From positions 1-64,000 of the IMG/VR virus record IMGVR_UViG_3300042691_036206: a stretch of DNA of 64,000 nucleotides. One strand, 5' to 3'. Source of the DNA: a virus. This document shows, one piece after another, positions 15,006 through 22,861 of this stretch (its first letter is position 1; each line of letters starts with the position of its first letter). Below the pieces are notes generated by a model. That model saw only the letters and a program-made list of their open reading frames with translations. It ran no database searches and was not told where the DNA came from. Both the position numbers and the translations under genes were made by a program.

Positions 15006-15250
15006 GCGAGCAGTTCGAGAAGTGGAACGGTGACTATGAGAAGCGACCATACGAGGTGAAGGTTTGGCCTGGTGACATTGTCACTTGCTATCCCAATGCA
15101 GGACGCATGATTGACCTGAAGACGGGGCGTTCGTATGGGCCAGAGGACGTAGAGGGAATCAGGCCGATTACGTGGGATGAGTATTGGAAGAATACCGAGG
15201 GAATTACGAGCCCCACAGACGACAAGCAGTTAGCAGCGGGGAAGGCATGA
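15002..15250 (+). CDS. Hypothetical 82-aa protein
   Basis: ATGA overlap with the GY-repeat gene. Contains KVWPGDIVTCYPNAGRMIDL and WDEYWKNTEG, acidic and aromatic. Ends LAAGKA with the same junction sequence as the gene at 13098. Unknown function. Confidence 0.55.
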   Translation: MSEQFEKWNGDYEKRPYEVKVWPGDIVTCYPNAGRMIDLKTGRSYGPEDVEGIRPITWDEYWKNTEGITSPTDDKQLAAGKA

Positions 15251-15453
15251 GCGAGAAGAGTGAGAGCGAGTTGAGACAAGGGTTCATGTCAGCAATGCGC
15301 CTGTTATCGTGGAACACGAACCACACAGACAAACAGCTTACAGAGATTCATGATGCTGCATTTGCTCTTGTCACCTACCTTGATGCCAAGTGCGGGCGAT
15401 TAGAGACGAAGGCTAGACAAGCGTTCAAGCGTGGGGGTGAGGGATGGACCTAG
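15247..15453 (+). CDS. Hypothetical 68-aa protein, paralog of the gene at 13594
   Basis: Start at 15247 (ATGA overlap). Begins MSEKSE and shares the LVTYLDAKC helix with the 88-aa protein at 13594. The paralogs sit at like positions before the two copies of the 142-bp repeat, so a segment containing both was probably duplicated and then diverged, except for the 142-bp part. Confidence 0.6.
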   Translation: MSEKSESELRQGFMSAMRLLSWNTNHTDKQLTEIHDAAFALVTYLDAKCGRLETKARQAFKRGGEGWT

Positions 15454-15524
15454 GGTTTGCCATGTTCGGATTGTTGGTGATTGGGTACGTGTGCCTTCTT
15501 TTTATAGCAGTGGGGAAGGGATGA
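15444..15524 (+). CDS. 26-aa membrane peptide
   Basis: ATG at 15444 after GGGTGAGGG, overlapping the upstream stop. Nearly all hydrophobic (LGFAMFGLLVIGYVCLLFIA), a single membrane helix. The stop overlaps the next ATG (ATGA). Function unknown. Confidence 0.5.
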   Translation: MDLGFAMFGLLVIGYVCLLFIAVGKG

Positions 15525-15658
15525 GCAGCGCTAAATTCTTTTTTCGTGTCGAGCTGTCCTCTAAGGCGGAGGACGACGTACGAGTGGAAACCTGGTACCA
15601 CGGTATCGATATATCTGGGCCTTCAACACGAAGCATATCTGATTGGGTTAGGGATTCG
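15517..15658 (+). repeat. 142-bp perfect direct repeat, right copy
   Basis: Identical to 14188-14329, offset 1329 bases. Homologous recombination between the copies would delete the DUF6948-like gene, the GY-repeat gene and three more, leaving one intact MSSAKFFF gene. Confidence 0.9.
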
Positions 15659-15841
15659 TTTTCCGAACTACCTCAGTATCCTGACGATTGGTGGGAAGTA
15701 TTTGAACTCGACCCAAATAAAAATTGGCAGATTGTAGGACAAGCAAAAATACAAGGACATACCAATTATTGGGGCGAATATGACGAGCATATCGATATTT
15801 TGGAATGCGAAAAAGCTGAAGTAGTAGAGGTGAAACCATGA
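15521..15841 (+). CDS. Hypothetical 106-aa protein, intact copy
   Basis: Begins with the repeated 46 codons and continues with WWEVFELDPNKNWQIVGQAK and a C-terminal acidic strand (HIDILECEKAEVVEVKP). Beta-rich. The codon use and AT content look different from the GC-rich neighbours, which suggests a recent arrival. Family not recognised. Confidence 0.65.
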   Translation: MSSAKFFFRVELSSKAEDDVRVETWYHGIDISGPSTRSISDWVRDSFSELPQYPDDWWEVFELDPNKNWQIVGQAKIQGHTNYWGEYDEHIDILECEKAEVVEVKP

Positions 15842-16092
15842 CCGAGCAAGAGCCCGAGTTGAAGGCGTGCCCGTGGTGCGGTTTGTCCATGCAGATTTAT
15901 TACGTGGACGATGAAGAGTGCTATCACGTCGCTCATGCAGAGCCGTTTACCTGTCCGATACAGGTGAAAGTTCACTCGGGTTACCGGCTCACGTCGGAAG
16001 CTCAACGAGACAAGGTGATTCGCCAGTTCATCAAAGAGCTTCGAGAACAGCTCGATAAGGTTGACCAGTTGAAAACGAAGAAGGCTGCATAA
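15838..16092 (+). CDS. Lar-like small zinc protein
   Basis: Eighty-four residues. ELKACPWCG, then a second C near position 40, is the opening of Lar-type restriction-alleviation proteins and related phage zinc ribbons; the helical lysine-rich tail is less typical. In phages these proteins modulate host restriction. Assignment rests on the CPWCG motif and size only. Confidence 0.5.
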   Translation: MTEQEPELKACPWCGLSMQIYYVDDEECYHVAHAEPFTCPIQVKVHSGYRLTSEAQRDKVIRQFIKELREQLDKVDQLKTKKAA

Positions 16093-16094
16093 AC

Positions 16095-16370
16095 ATGACC
16101 GACCTACTCACCATCCTCCAACAACGTGGCAGCCGCTACGGTTCCTTCGCCGACAATGCTCGGATCTCTCAGAGGTTGGAGGCCGTGTGCGTCAGTGAGC
16201 CGGGCTGGGAGCGTCTGTCCGACGTGCAGAGAGAGGCCATTAAACTGATATTCATGAAGCTCTCGCGTGCTTTGAGCGGCGACCCGACCTACCCCGACAA
16301 TTTCCACGATGTCGCTGGATTTGCTCAGTTGGTGGTAAACGACTTAACGACACGGCAAAAGGCCCCATGA
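16095..16370 (+). CDS. DUF6378-like phage protein
   Basis: Ninety-one residues. Opens ILQQRGSRYGSFADNARI and has AIKLIFMKLSRALSGDPTYP and FHDVAGFAQLV, a pattern of small phage proteins I know as DUF6378. It is an all-helical domain of unknown function, common beside methylase and nucleotide genes. Confidence 0.65.
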   Translation: MTDLLTILQQRGSRYGSFADNARISQRLEAVCVSEPGWERLSDVQREAIKLIFMKLSRALSGDPTYPDNFHDVAGFAQLVVNDLTTRQKAP

Positions 16371-16927
16371 TCTCCGACCGACGCTCTCCCTTCCCTAACC
16401 ACCTTCCGCCCGTCCACTACGTCGGCTTCCGCTTGCCCCAGCACGACGACGCCGCCATTGTGGTGAAGGTGATGGATGCCTTGACCGTACCGAAGTACCT
16501 CAACCCTCGGTACGACATCATGGAGTTCTCGGACCTGGGGTTCTCTTGGGGCCCGGCCGGCGATGATAAGCTCATCGCACAGACGGCCCTGGCGATCACC
16601 ACCGACGTTCTGGGCGACGCCCACGGCGTGGAGACCTACGTCGATTTCAAGCTCGACGTGATTCGGCGGATGCCGTACGAAGGCTGGCGAATATCCTCAT
16701 TTGCAATCGACGAGTGGGCCGAGAAGCTGGCGAGGACGGGGCTGTCGTTCGCCGACGCACTCATCCTTGGCGAGTTCAATTTTCTGAAGACGCCCCCGGA
16801 CTGGATGGAGTTCATGCCGAGCGATCCACCGCCGACGAAGTGGCTGCGGAAAGGGAAGAAGACAGAGGGTGATGAAAGCGACGGGAGGGTGAGACATGAG
16901 GAGGGACGTGGACGAGAAGGAGCTTGA
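16367..16927 (+). CDS. Hypothetical 186-aa protein
   Basis: ATGA overlap upstream. Mixed alpha/beta; SDLGFSWGPAGDDKLIAQTA and WAEKLARTGLSFADALILGE are the clearest blocks. C-terminus is charged and disordered. No family recognised. Confidence 0.55.
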   Translation: MISDRRSPFPNHLPPVHYVGFRLPQHDDAAIVVKVMDALTVPKYLNPRYDIMEFSDLGFSWGPAGDDKLIAQTALAITTDVLGDAHGVETYVDFKLDVIRRMPYEGWRISSFAIDEWAEKLARTGLSFADALILGEFNFLKTPPDWMEFMPSDPPPTKWLRKGKKTEGDESDGRVRHEEGRGREGA

Positions 16928-17519
16928 AGAATTGAACAATCTCAGGGCAGAGAATGCCAGGCTGCGGACGGACTACCAGGTCATGAAGGCCGCTCTCATC
17001 CGTTGCCAAAACGAAATCCTCTCCAAGGCGCCGTCAGGCCCGCTGATTCCGGCCCAACCATCGGGCGTGAATTTCCGCGACCGCTTCGGCAAGCGTTCTG
17101 CCACGGCCCGAGAGAACGTCTCTTTCTGCAGTGTCGTAGATCTGCACGAGCCACCACGCCTTCGGGATCCGAAGGCCATCGAAGTGGATGCAGATTTGCC
17201 GCCCGTTTTCGAGGGCGAAGGCGTGGAGGTTGCTCAGGCGGTCGGCGGTTTGCACGTCGAAGAGGCGAGCGTTCATAATTCTGATTGTCGCACGGATGGA
17301 GGGAGCGTGGAGAGAGCGGAAGTGGAGAAGATGCTGGATGAGGAATATGTTGTCGTCATTTTTGAGATCGAGACCCTCGTGCGCGGTGAAGTCGAGAAGA
17401 ACAACACGGAACTCGTGCGGATGATGGCGGCCAGTAAACAGGCGTGGATGATCGAAGCGGCGTTGGGCCTTCGGAATCGCCTCCTTGCCCGCCTCTCAAA
17501 AGATTTCTCGCAGAAATAA
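16896..17519 (+). CDS. Hypothetical rightward reading frame with an antisense gene inside
   Basis: The 207-codon frame has a convincing N-terminus with a coiled coil (EKELEELNNLRAENARLR) and a convincing C-terminus (from GTG at 17307, VERAEVEKMLDEEYVVVIFE). The middle (about residues 47-137) looks like the shadow of the minus-strand gene at 17034-17276. Two small rightward genes separated by an antisense gene is as likely as one long protein. Confidence 0.4.
   Translation: MRRDVDEKELEELNNLRAENARLRTDYQVMKAALIRCQNEILSKAPSGPLIPAQPSGVNFRDRFGKRSATARENVSFCSVVDLHEPPRLRDPKAIEVDADLPPVFEGEGVEVAQAVGGLHVEEASVHNSDCRTDGGSVERAEVEKMLDEEYVVVIFEIETLVRGEVEKNNTELVRMMAASKQAWMIEAALGLRNRLLARLSKDFSQK
17034..17276 (-). 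CDS. Antisense 80-aa gene inside the early operon
   Basis: A minus-strand frame of 80 codons with protein-like composition: LHAFALENGRQICIHFDGLR, AWWLVQIYDTAERDVLSGRG, TLAEAVAEIHARWL. The helix TLAEAVAE after a GRG turn is a frequent small-phage-protein ending. It would be the only leftward gene between 9.8 and 21.8 kb. Confidence 0.45.
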   Translation of the reverse strand: MNARLFDVQTADRLSNLHAFALENGRQICIHFDGLRIPKAWWLVQIYDTAERDVLSGRGRTLAEAVAEIHARWLGRNQRA

Positions 17520-17566
17520 GCCTCCTGCGAAAAGGCGGTGTGTCGGGCTCCCGTCGTCAAGAAAGC

Positions 17567-17590
17567 CCGGCCCCTTTCGGGGGTGTTTTC
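17567..17590 (+). terminator. Possible terminator after the early operon
   Basis: CCCC-TTTC-GGGG hairpin (17571-17582) followed by GTGTTTTC. Short stem and imperfect T run, but well placed 50 bases after the last stop and before promoter P3. Confidence 0.35.
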
Positions 17591-17629
17591 AGGGGGTTAG
17601 CGAGGGGTTAAAAAAGACGCTGCTTTTTG

Positions 17630-17661
17630 TTGACACACGAACGCATATCGTGCCATTATCC
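17630..17661 (+). promoter_or_regulatory. Promoter P3 with palindromic operator in the spacer
   Basis: TTGACA at 17630-17635, then CACGAACGCATATCGTG, in which CACGA and TCGTG form an inverted repeat, then CATTAT as -10. The leader (17662-17712) has CAACGAGGC, a GC hairpin and AGAGGCTTATG, all of which recur after promoter P4. Confidence 0.65.
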
Positions 17662-17712
17662 CCAGACAACGAGGCGGCGGGGTGACACCCACTGCCCCAT
17701 CCACAGAGGCTT

Positions 17713-18672
17713 ATGGATTCCGAAACGATTCGCCGTCAGGCAGAGCACGCAGCAAAACAGGCTGAAGAAGCCGCCCGCAATTCTGAATATCCGAGGTTCG
17801 GCAAGGCCGTTTACACGGACCTCTCTCAAGCACTTGCAAATCTCGCTGATACCGTTGACGCCCCGTCCACCGCACCACGGGCAGATAACGCCTTCGAGCA
17901 GCGAAGGGCCGCACGTATCGACCGCATGAAGGCGAGAGCGGCACGTTTTCGCGTGGAGGCAGCACGGGCCGATTGTCGTTCACATGACATCGGGCGGGTC
18001 ATTCCTTTCGGTCAGCCGATTCTCGTGGGGCACCACTCCGAGCGTGGACACCGAAACGCCATTAGAAAAATGCGTTCGGCGTCGGACAGAGCGGCGAAAC
18101 TCCGACAACTCGCAGCACGGGCCGAGGCATCTGTGGAGGCAGCCCAGACGAATCGCACCATTTCGTCCGACGACCCCCAGGCTATCGCGAAGCTCCGCGA
18201 GAAACTTACCGCCATGGAGCACGAACGCGACACGATGAAGGCAGCGACGAAGCTCGCCGCGAAGGATGACGCCGAAGGTTTGAAGGCCTTGGGATACCGT
18301 GACGAGCAGGTTTACAGGCTTCTCAACCCCCGCGAGACCTACCAGCGGAAGGGACATCAGGCGTGGGAAATCACGAACCTCTCCGGCAACATTCGCCGGG
18401 TCAAGGACCGTATTGCCGAGCTTGAGCAGAACGCCACACGGCCCGCCGAGGCTCGCCTCGACCTCACCGGCGAAGGCTTCAAGGTGTTCGAAGACGCTGA
18501 AGACAATCGAATCTGTTTCGAGTTTACCGGGAAGCCTTCGGAAGCGGTAAGGAAGGAACTGAAATCGAGAGGATTCAAATGGTCGCCGACTCGCGGGCTT
18601 TGGGTTCGGCAGTTGAACGAGGCGGCACGCTGGGCAGCTCGGCATGCGGTTGAGGCGATCGGTAAACCCTGA
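17713..18672 (+). CDS. DUF3560 protein
   Basis: 319 residues. The centre has the DUF3560 signature: arginine/alanine-rich helices, then RVIPFGQPILVGHHSERGHR, and paired coiled coils. The C-terminal region (FEFTGKPSEAVRKELKSRGF, KWSPTRGLWVRQL) is a small domain often attached to it. DUF3560 occurs on plasmids and phages, often near DNA-modifying genes; its role is unknown. It is transcribed alone from P3 and followed by a strong terminator. Confidence 0.82.
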   Translation: MDSETIRRQAEHAAKQAEEAARNSEYPRFGKAVYTDLSQALANLADTVDAPSTAPRADNAFEQRRAARIDRMKARAARFRVEAARADCRSHDIGRVIPFGQPILVGHHSERGHRNAIRKMRSASDRAAKLRQLAARAEASVEAAQTNRTISSDDPQAIAKLREKLTAMEHERDTMKAATKLAAKDDAEGLKALGYRDEQVYRLLNPRETYQRKGHQAWEITNLSGNIRRVKDRIAELEQNATRPAEARLDLTGEGFKVFEDAEDNRICFEFTGKPSEAVRKELKSRGFKWSPTRGLWVRQLNEAARWAARHAVEAIGKP

Positions 18673-18683
18673 CCCGAAAACAC

Positions 18684-18706
18684 GGGGCCTTCAGCCCCTT
18701 TTTTCT
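18684..18706 (+). terminator. Rho-independent terminator after the DUF3560 gene
   Basis: GGGGC-CTTCA-GCCCC followed by TTTTTTC, 12 bases after the stop codon. Confidence 0.85.
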
Positions 18707-18717
18707 TCTCCTGTCTG

Positions 18718-18750
18718 TTGACACGCGAACGCATACCGCGCTATTCTCTC
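18718..18750 (+). promoter_or_regulatory. Promoter P4 with shared operator spacer
   Basis: TTGACA at 18718-18723, then CGCGAACGCATACCGCG (CGCG ... CGCG inverted repeat), then TATTCT. The leader carries CAACGAGGCCGGAAG ... CTTCCGGCC, an 8-bp hairpin, and then AGAGGCTTATG, matching the P3 leader design. Confidence 0.6.
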
Positions 18751-18803
18751 CCTACAACGAGGCCGGAAGCCTGACAACTTCCGGCCCTATTTCAAAGAGG
18801 CTT

Positions 18804-18983
18804 ATGAACGAACTCGAAATCAAAAACTACCTCTCCCGAAACGACTGGGACGGCATCGCCAGGACCGCCGACTACCTCGCTTTCCACCACCACATGAGCT
18901 TCGACCAGATCCTGGGCCTCTTCGAGCGGCTCGGCGGGGACCGCTCGCTCATCGCTCAAGAGTTTTTCTCGGTGGAGGCGTAA
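18804..18983 (+). CDS. Hypothetical 59-aa protein
   Basis: First gene after promoter P4; ATG in the shared context AGAGGCTTATG. Sequence MNELEIKNYLSRNDWDGIAR then LAFHHHMSFDQILGLFERLG, all helical. Not recognised. Confidence 0.6.
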   Translation: MNELEIKNYLSRNDWDGIARTADYLAFHHHMSFDQILGLFERLGGDRSLIAQEFFSVEA

Positions 18984-18988
18984 ACATC

Positions 18989-19240
18989 ATGGGAGGCATG
19001 TTTGAATGCAGAATGTGCGGCGGATTCAAGCACTCGGACGACGGCTACCGCGTAGCCTACGAGCCGGGGAAGTCTAAATGGTCCGACGCCTTCGAGTATT
19101 GCGAGGCTTGCGAGGTTGACGTGCTCGAAGCAGTCCACAACGGCAAGCTCGAACTCGCGGTAATCGACGGCAAGGACATGAAGGATCATTTCATCGACGA
19201 GGACCTGGAGATCCGAAAGATCCCGCAGCCGAAGGACTGA
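18989..19240 (+). CDS. Small zinc-ribbon protein
   Basis: Eighty-three residues. Two cysteine pairs (FECRMCGGF and YCEACEVD) suggest a zinc ribbon of 30-odd residues, followed by an acidic tail. It lies six bases after the previous stop. Possibly a partner of the helicase-methyltransferase downstream. Confidence 0.6.
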   Translation: MGGMFECRMCGGFKHSDDGYRVAYEPGKSKWSDAFEYCEACEVDVLEAVHNGKLELAVIDGKDMKDHFIDEDLEIRKIPQPKD

Positions 19241-19361
19241 AAACAAAAGCCTGGGTCCGAAAGGGCCTGGGCTGTAAATCGATGAACGCTCTTCGCACTC
19301 GCGTTTTTCGCGGGAGCGTGGTACGCGAAGCTGAAAACCGAATACTTGACTTACGAGGCTT

Positions 19362-21620
19362 GTGACTGACGAAAACACATCTGAATACACTTCATTTCTG
19401 GCTGCAAAAACCCATCGGGCACCAGCCACAGGGCTGACCGAAATCCCCGAGTTAAACGATAAGCTTTTCCCGTTCCAACGAGACATTGTCGAGTGGGCCT
19501 TGAAGAAGGGCCGAGCCGCGGTCTTCGCCGATTGCGGCATGGGAAAGACCGCCATGCAACTCGAATGGGCGAGGCATGTTCCCGGCCGCGTCTTGGTTCT
19601 AACCCCGCTTGCCGTCGCACGTCAGACCGTCGCGGAAGGCGTGAAGTTCGGCATCCCTTGTGAGTACTCCCGCGGAACGTTCTCGCCCGATTCAAAGATC
19701 GTCATCGCTAATTACGAGATGCTCGAAAACTTCGAGCTCTCGCAGTTTACTGGCGTCGTGCTCGATGAATCCAGCATCTTGAAGAGCTACGACGGGAAAT
19801 TCCGCACGCTCATCATCGATTCCTTCAAGCAATACCGATGGAAGCTCGCATGTTCGGCAACCCCCGCCCCGAACGACTTCATGGAGCTCGGCAACCACTC
19901 CGAGTTCTTGAACGTCATGTCCCGGACGGAAATGCTGTCGATGTACTTCGTTCACGATGGCGGTGAGACGCAAAAATGGAGACTCAAAGGACACGCAGAG
20001 GATACCTTCTGGAAGTGGATGTGCTCATGGGCGGTAAACGTTCGATCGCCCTCCGACCTCGGATACGACAACGGAAAGTTTACGCTTCCGCCTTTGCGAC
20101 TTCAGCAAGTATCCGTTCAGTCAACCCATCGCCTTGACGGCTTCCTTTTCCCGGTTCAAGCGGCCACGTTGCAAGAGCGGCTCGATGCTCGCCGGAAAAC
20201 CATCAAGGAAAGGACCGAGAAGGCGGCAGATATAATCCGTTCTCGCCCCGACGAACAGTGGATCGTTTGGTGCAACCTAAACGCCGAAGCATCCGCCGTG
20301 TGCGAGCTTGTCGAGGACGCTGTAAACGTCGAGGGCAGCGACACGCCAGAGTTTAAGAGCAGCACTATGCTCGCGTTTTCCGAAGGCAAGGTTCGCATCA
20401 TCGTGACGAAACCATCGATCGCTGGTTTCGGCATGAACTGGCAGAACTGCCACAACGTCGTCTTCCTTGGGCTTTCTGACTCTTACGAGGAGTTTTATCA
20501 GGCTGTCAGGCGATGCTGGCGATTCGGCCAGGATAGCCCCGTTGATGTTTACTGCGTCACGTCAGACCTTGAGGGCGCCGTCGTCAAGAACATAGAGAGG
20601 AAGGAAACGGACTCGCGGACGATGTCCGACAAAATGGCCGAGCACATGTGCGAGTACCTGAGAAGAGAGATTAAAGGAACGACCAGGGAGATTATGGAAT
20701 ACAAGCAGAAGAAAGAGACCGGAAACGGATGGGAGATGTATCTCGGAGATTGCGTCGAGACGGTAAAGGCCATGGAGAGCGAGAGCGTTCACTTTTCAGT
20801 CTTCAGCCCACCATTCGCATCGCTCTACACCTACTCGAACTCTGAACGGGACATGGGCAACTGCACCGACTACGACGAGTTCGTGACGCACTTTCGCTTT
20901 CTTGTTCACGAGCTTTTCAGAGTCTTGAAGCCCGGACGACTCGTGAGCTTTCACTGCATGAACCTTCCCACGTCGAAGACCCATCACGGCTACATCGGCG
21001 TTCAGGACTTTCGCGGTGACCTCATCCGGCTCTTTCGAGAATGCGGATTCATTTACCACTCCGAGGTCTGCATCTGGAAAGACCCCGTTACCGCCATGCA
21101 GCGAACGAAAGCCCTCGGACTTCTTTACAAGCAGCTTCGAAAGGATTCGTGCATGTCGCGACAGGGTATCCCTGATTACCTCGTGACCATGCGTAAACCC
21201 GGCGAGAACCCCGAGCCCGTTAGCCACGATCCCCAAGACTTCCCGGTCCATGTTTGGCAACGGTACGCTTCGCCAGTCTGGATGGACATCAACCCATCCG
21301 ACACTTTGCAGTATCGGTCAGCCCGCGAGGAAAAGGACGAGAAGCACATCTGCCCGCTTCAGCTCACCGTCATTCGACGGGCGCTTGAGATGTGGAGCAA
21401 CCCCGGCGACGTTGTACTATCCCCGTTCGGCGGCATCGCGAGCGAGGGGTACGTGGCCTTAAAGATGGGCCGAAAGTTCATCGGCGTCGAGCTCAAAGAG
21501 AGTTATTGGCGGCAGGCTTGCGGTAATCTTCGAGTGGCTCACCAGGAAAATCAGGACATGTTTACTGCTGCCGACGAGTCTCAAGTTGAGGATGATGCTG
21601 ATGTCGCTGAGTACGTCTGA
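19362..21620 (+). CDS. SNF2-type helicase fused to an amino-group DNA methyltransferase
   Basis: 752 residues from a GTG. Residues about 25-430 form a two-lobe helicase: CGMGKTAMQ (motif I), VLDESSIL (II), CSATPAPND (III), and RRCWRFGQDSPVDVY (VI). From about 455 a beta-class methyltransferase follows: LGDCVETVKAM, catalytic FSPPF, and near the end VVLSPFGGIASEG, the AdoMet-binding motif I. The target base is adenine N6 or cytosine N4. Helicase-methylase fusions occur in phages and in some defence systems. A 94-codon gene overlaps its 3' end. Confidence 0.88.
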   Translation: MTDENTSEYTSFLAAKTHRAPATGLTEIPELNDKLFPFQRDIVEWALKKGRAAVFADCGMGKTAMQLEWARHVPGRVLVLTPLAVARQTVAEGVKFGIPCEYSRGTFSPDSKIVIANYEMLENFELSQFTGVVLDESSILKSYDGKFRTLIIDSFKQYRWKLACSATPAPNDFMELGNHSEFLNVMSRTEMLSMYFVHDGGETQKWRLKGHAEDTFWKWMCSWAVNVRSPSDLGYDNGKFTLPPLRLQQVSVQSTHRLDGFLFPVQAATLQERLDARRKTIKERTEKAADIIRSRPDEQWIVWCNLNAEASAVCELVEDAVNVEGSDTPEFKSSTMLAFSEGKVRIIVTKPSIAGFGMNWQNCHNVVFLGLSDSYEEFYQAVRRCWRFGQDSPVDVYCVTSDLEGAVVKNIERKETDSRTMSDKMAEHMCEYLRREIKGTTREIMEYKQKKETGNGWEMYLGDCVETVKAMESESVHFSVFSPPFASLYTYSNSERDMGNCTDYDEFVTHFRFLVHELFRVLKPGRLVSFHCMNLPTSKTHHGYIGVQDFRGDLIRLFRECGFIYHSEVCIWKDPVTAMQRTKALGLLYKQLRKDSCMSRQGIPDYLVTMRKPGENPEPVSHDPQDFPVHVWQRYASPVWMDINPSDTLQYRSAREEKDEKHICPLQLTVIRRALEMWSNPGDVVLSPFGGIASEGYVALKMGRKFIGVELKESYWRQACGNLRVAHQENQDMFTAADESQVEDDADVAEYV

Positions 21621-21870
21621 TATCATTCCCTACCCTCGCCCAGCAAAGGACATTAGTGGGCGAGGGGTCGGCGCCTTGCGAGTGCTCGGCTTTCTCGGTC
21701 ACGACGGCCACTTCACGGAATGGTGGCTCTGTCGTTGCGGGGTGTGCCTTGAGCTAGTTCCGCAGCGGGGCAATCATCTTCGGGCGGAAGAGGTTCGAAC
21801 GTGCGGCGGTGTCGGATGCCGGGGGCTTGGCCGCAAGCGGGCGTTTACTGCCAACGCTACTGAGCCCTGA
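21601..21870 (+). CDS. Hypothetical protein with CxC zinc-like motif
   Basis: About 89 residues (upstream in-frame starts at 21586-21595 also possible). It starts inside the methyltransferase gene and contains WWLCRCGVCLELV and TCGGVGCRG, four to five cysteines that could hold one zinc. Its end overlaps the convergent phosphoesterase gene by 14 bases. Confidence 0.5.
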   Translation: MSLSTSDIIPYPRPAKDISGRGVGALRVLGFLGHDGHFTEWWLCRCGVCLELVPQRGNHLRAEEVRTCGGVGCRGLGRKRAFTANATEP

Positions 21871-22804
21871 TCACCTCGAAAAGCACCGAACTTCGCTCCC
21901 GGCTCCAGTAGAACCGGAGCCACCAGGCCCCGAGCGTTTTCGGCTTGAACCCCTTCTCGTTCGCCCAGCCAGAGCTTCCATCGCCCGTGTCGTCCTTGTA
22001 GCCGGGGCAGCCGAGGTGCGTCTGGGTATCCTGGTAAACAGTTCCACCACGACCGAACCGCTGCCGACCGACGAACTCGCACCAGAAATTATGTGCATGC
22101 CCGGTGATGAGCACGTCGGTGTCGGGGAGGAAGGCCGCACGCTTTTCGTGCGAGAGAATATTCGATGTCGTTTTCCCGCTGCTTGATCCGTGGTGATAAT
22201 TCGCCACCACGGTGGAGGTCCGCCCCCTACCTCCCTCAGCGAGTGTCTGGAACGCGAACTCTAGCCACCCCGAATATCCGCCGTTGTAAATGCGAGATCG
22301 CGTCTTTGAGTTGAGCAGCGTCACCAAGCGTTCGATCGGATTGAACTCATGGCGGTTCGTCATCGCCGTCTCATGATTCCCCTGGGCCAGCACGAAAAAG
22401 TTCTGGGCGTACGGCGTAAACCATTCCGCGGCGTCTTCCACGACGGCGTCGAAATAGTGCGGCACGTTGTGCTCCGACCGAATGCCGCTCTTCACGGCCC
22501 GAGGGTCGTACCGCCCGCCCATGAGGTCGAGCATGTCGCCGTTGCTGAAGATGATCGCCTCGCGTTCGAGCGCCTGATCGAGATGCTGCTTGAGGAGTTT
22601 ACGGTTGCAATGCGGGTTGTCCCAGTGAATATCCGAGGTGATGAGAGCCCATTGCTCCCAGGAGGCACCTTGCTGGAAGGGCACGCTGACGCGGAAAACG
22701 TTTCGACCCAGCTGCGAGGCCGTCCACGGAATGACACGCGATCGCCGGGCCGTCTTCGCCCGTTGTTTACCTTGAGGAACCCGTTGCTTTTTCGCTTTCG
22801 GCAC
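21857..22804 (-). CDS. Calcineurin-like metallophosphoesterase
   Basis: 315 residues. Metal motifs in order: SDIHWDN, NGDMLDL, GNHETA, a later histidine in VVANYHHG, and ITGHAHN. A basic N-terminal tail (KKQRVPQGKQRAKTARR) precedes the fold. Phage relatives act as nucleases or nucleotide phosphatases; the substrate is not evident. It is leftward between two rightward methyltransferase genes and lies beside the restriction-modification pair. Confidence 0.85.
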   Translation of the reverse strand: MPKAKKQRVPQGKQRAKTARRSRVIPWTASQLGRNVFRVSVPFQQGASWEQWALITSDIHWDNPHCNRKLLKQHLDQALEREAIIFSNGDMLDLMGGRYDPRAVKSGIRSEHNVPHYFDAVVEDAAEWFTPYAQNFFVLAQGNHETAMTNRHEFNPIERLVTLLNSKTRSRIYNGGYSGWLEFAFQTLAEGGRGRTSTVVANYHHGSSSGKTTSNILSHEKRAAFLPDTDVLITGHAHNFWCEFVGRQRFGRGGTVYQDTQTHLGCPGYKDDTGDGSSGWANEKGFKPKTLGAWWLRFYWSRERSSVLFEVIRAQ

Positions 22805-22861
22805 TCGCCCTCGCCTGCGGCCAGTTTGCCATGGGCGGGCGTTTACGGGCTAGGGGCGAAT

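Noticed and set aside
14472-15050. 192-codon minus frame of Ala-Val repeats
   Set aside because: Shadow of the Gly-Tyr/Asp/Ser gene; composition is set by the hexamers, with no start site or independent coding sign.
19250-19361. Small hydrophobic frame ending before the helicase gene
   Set aside because: The membrane-like reading has no start codon after an in-frame stop; the ATG frame in the same place is not protein-like.
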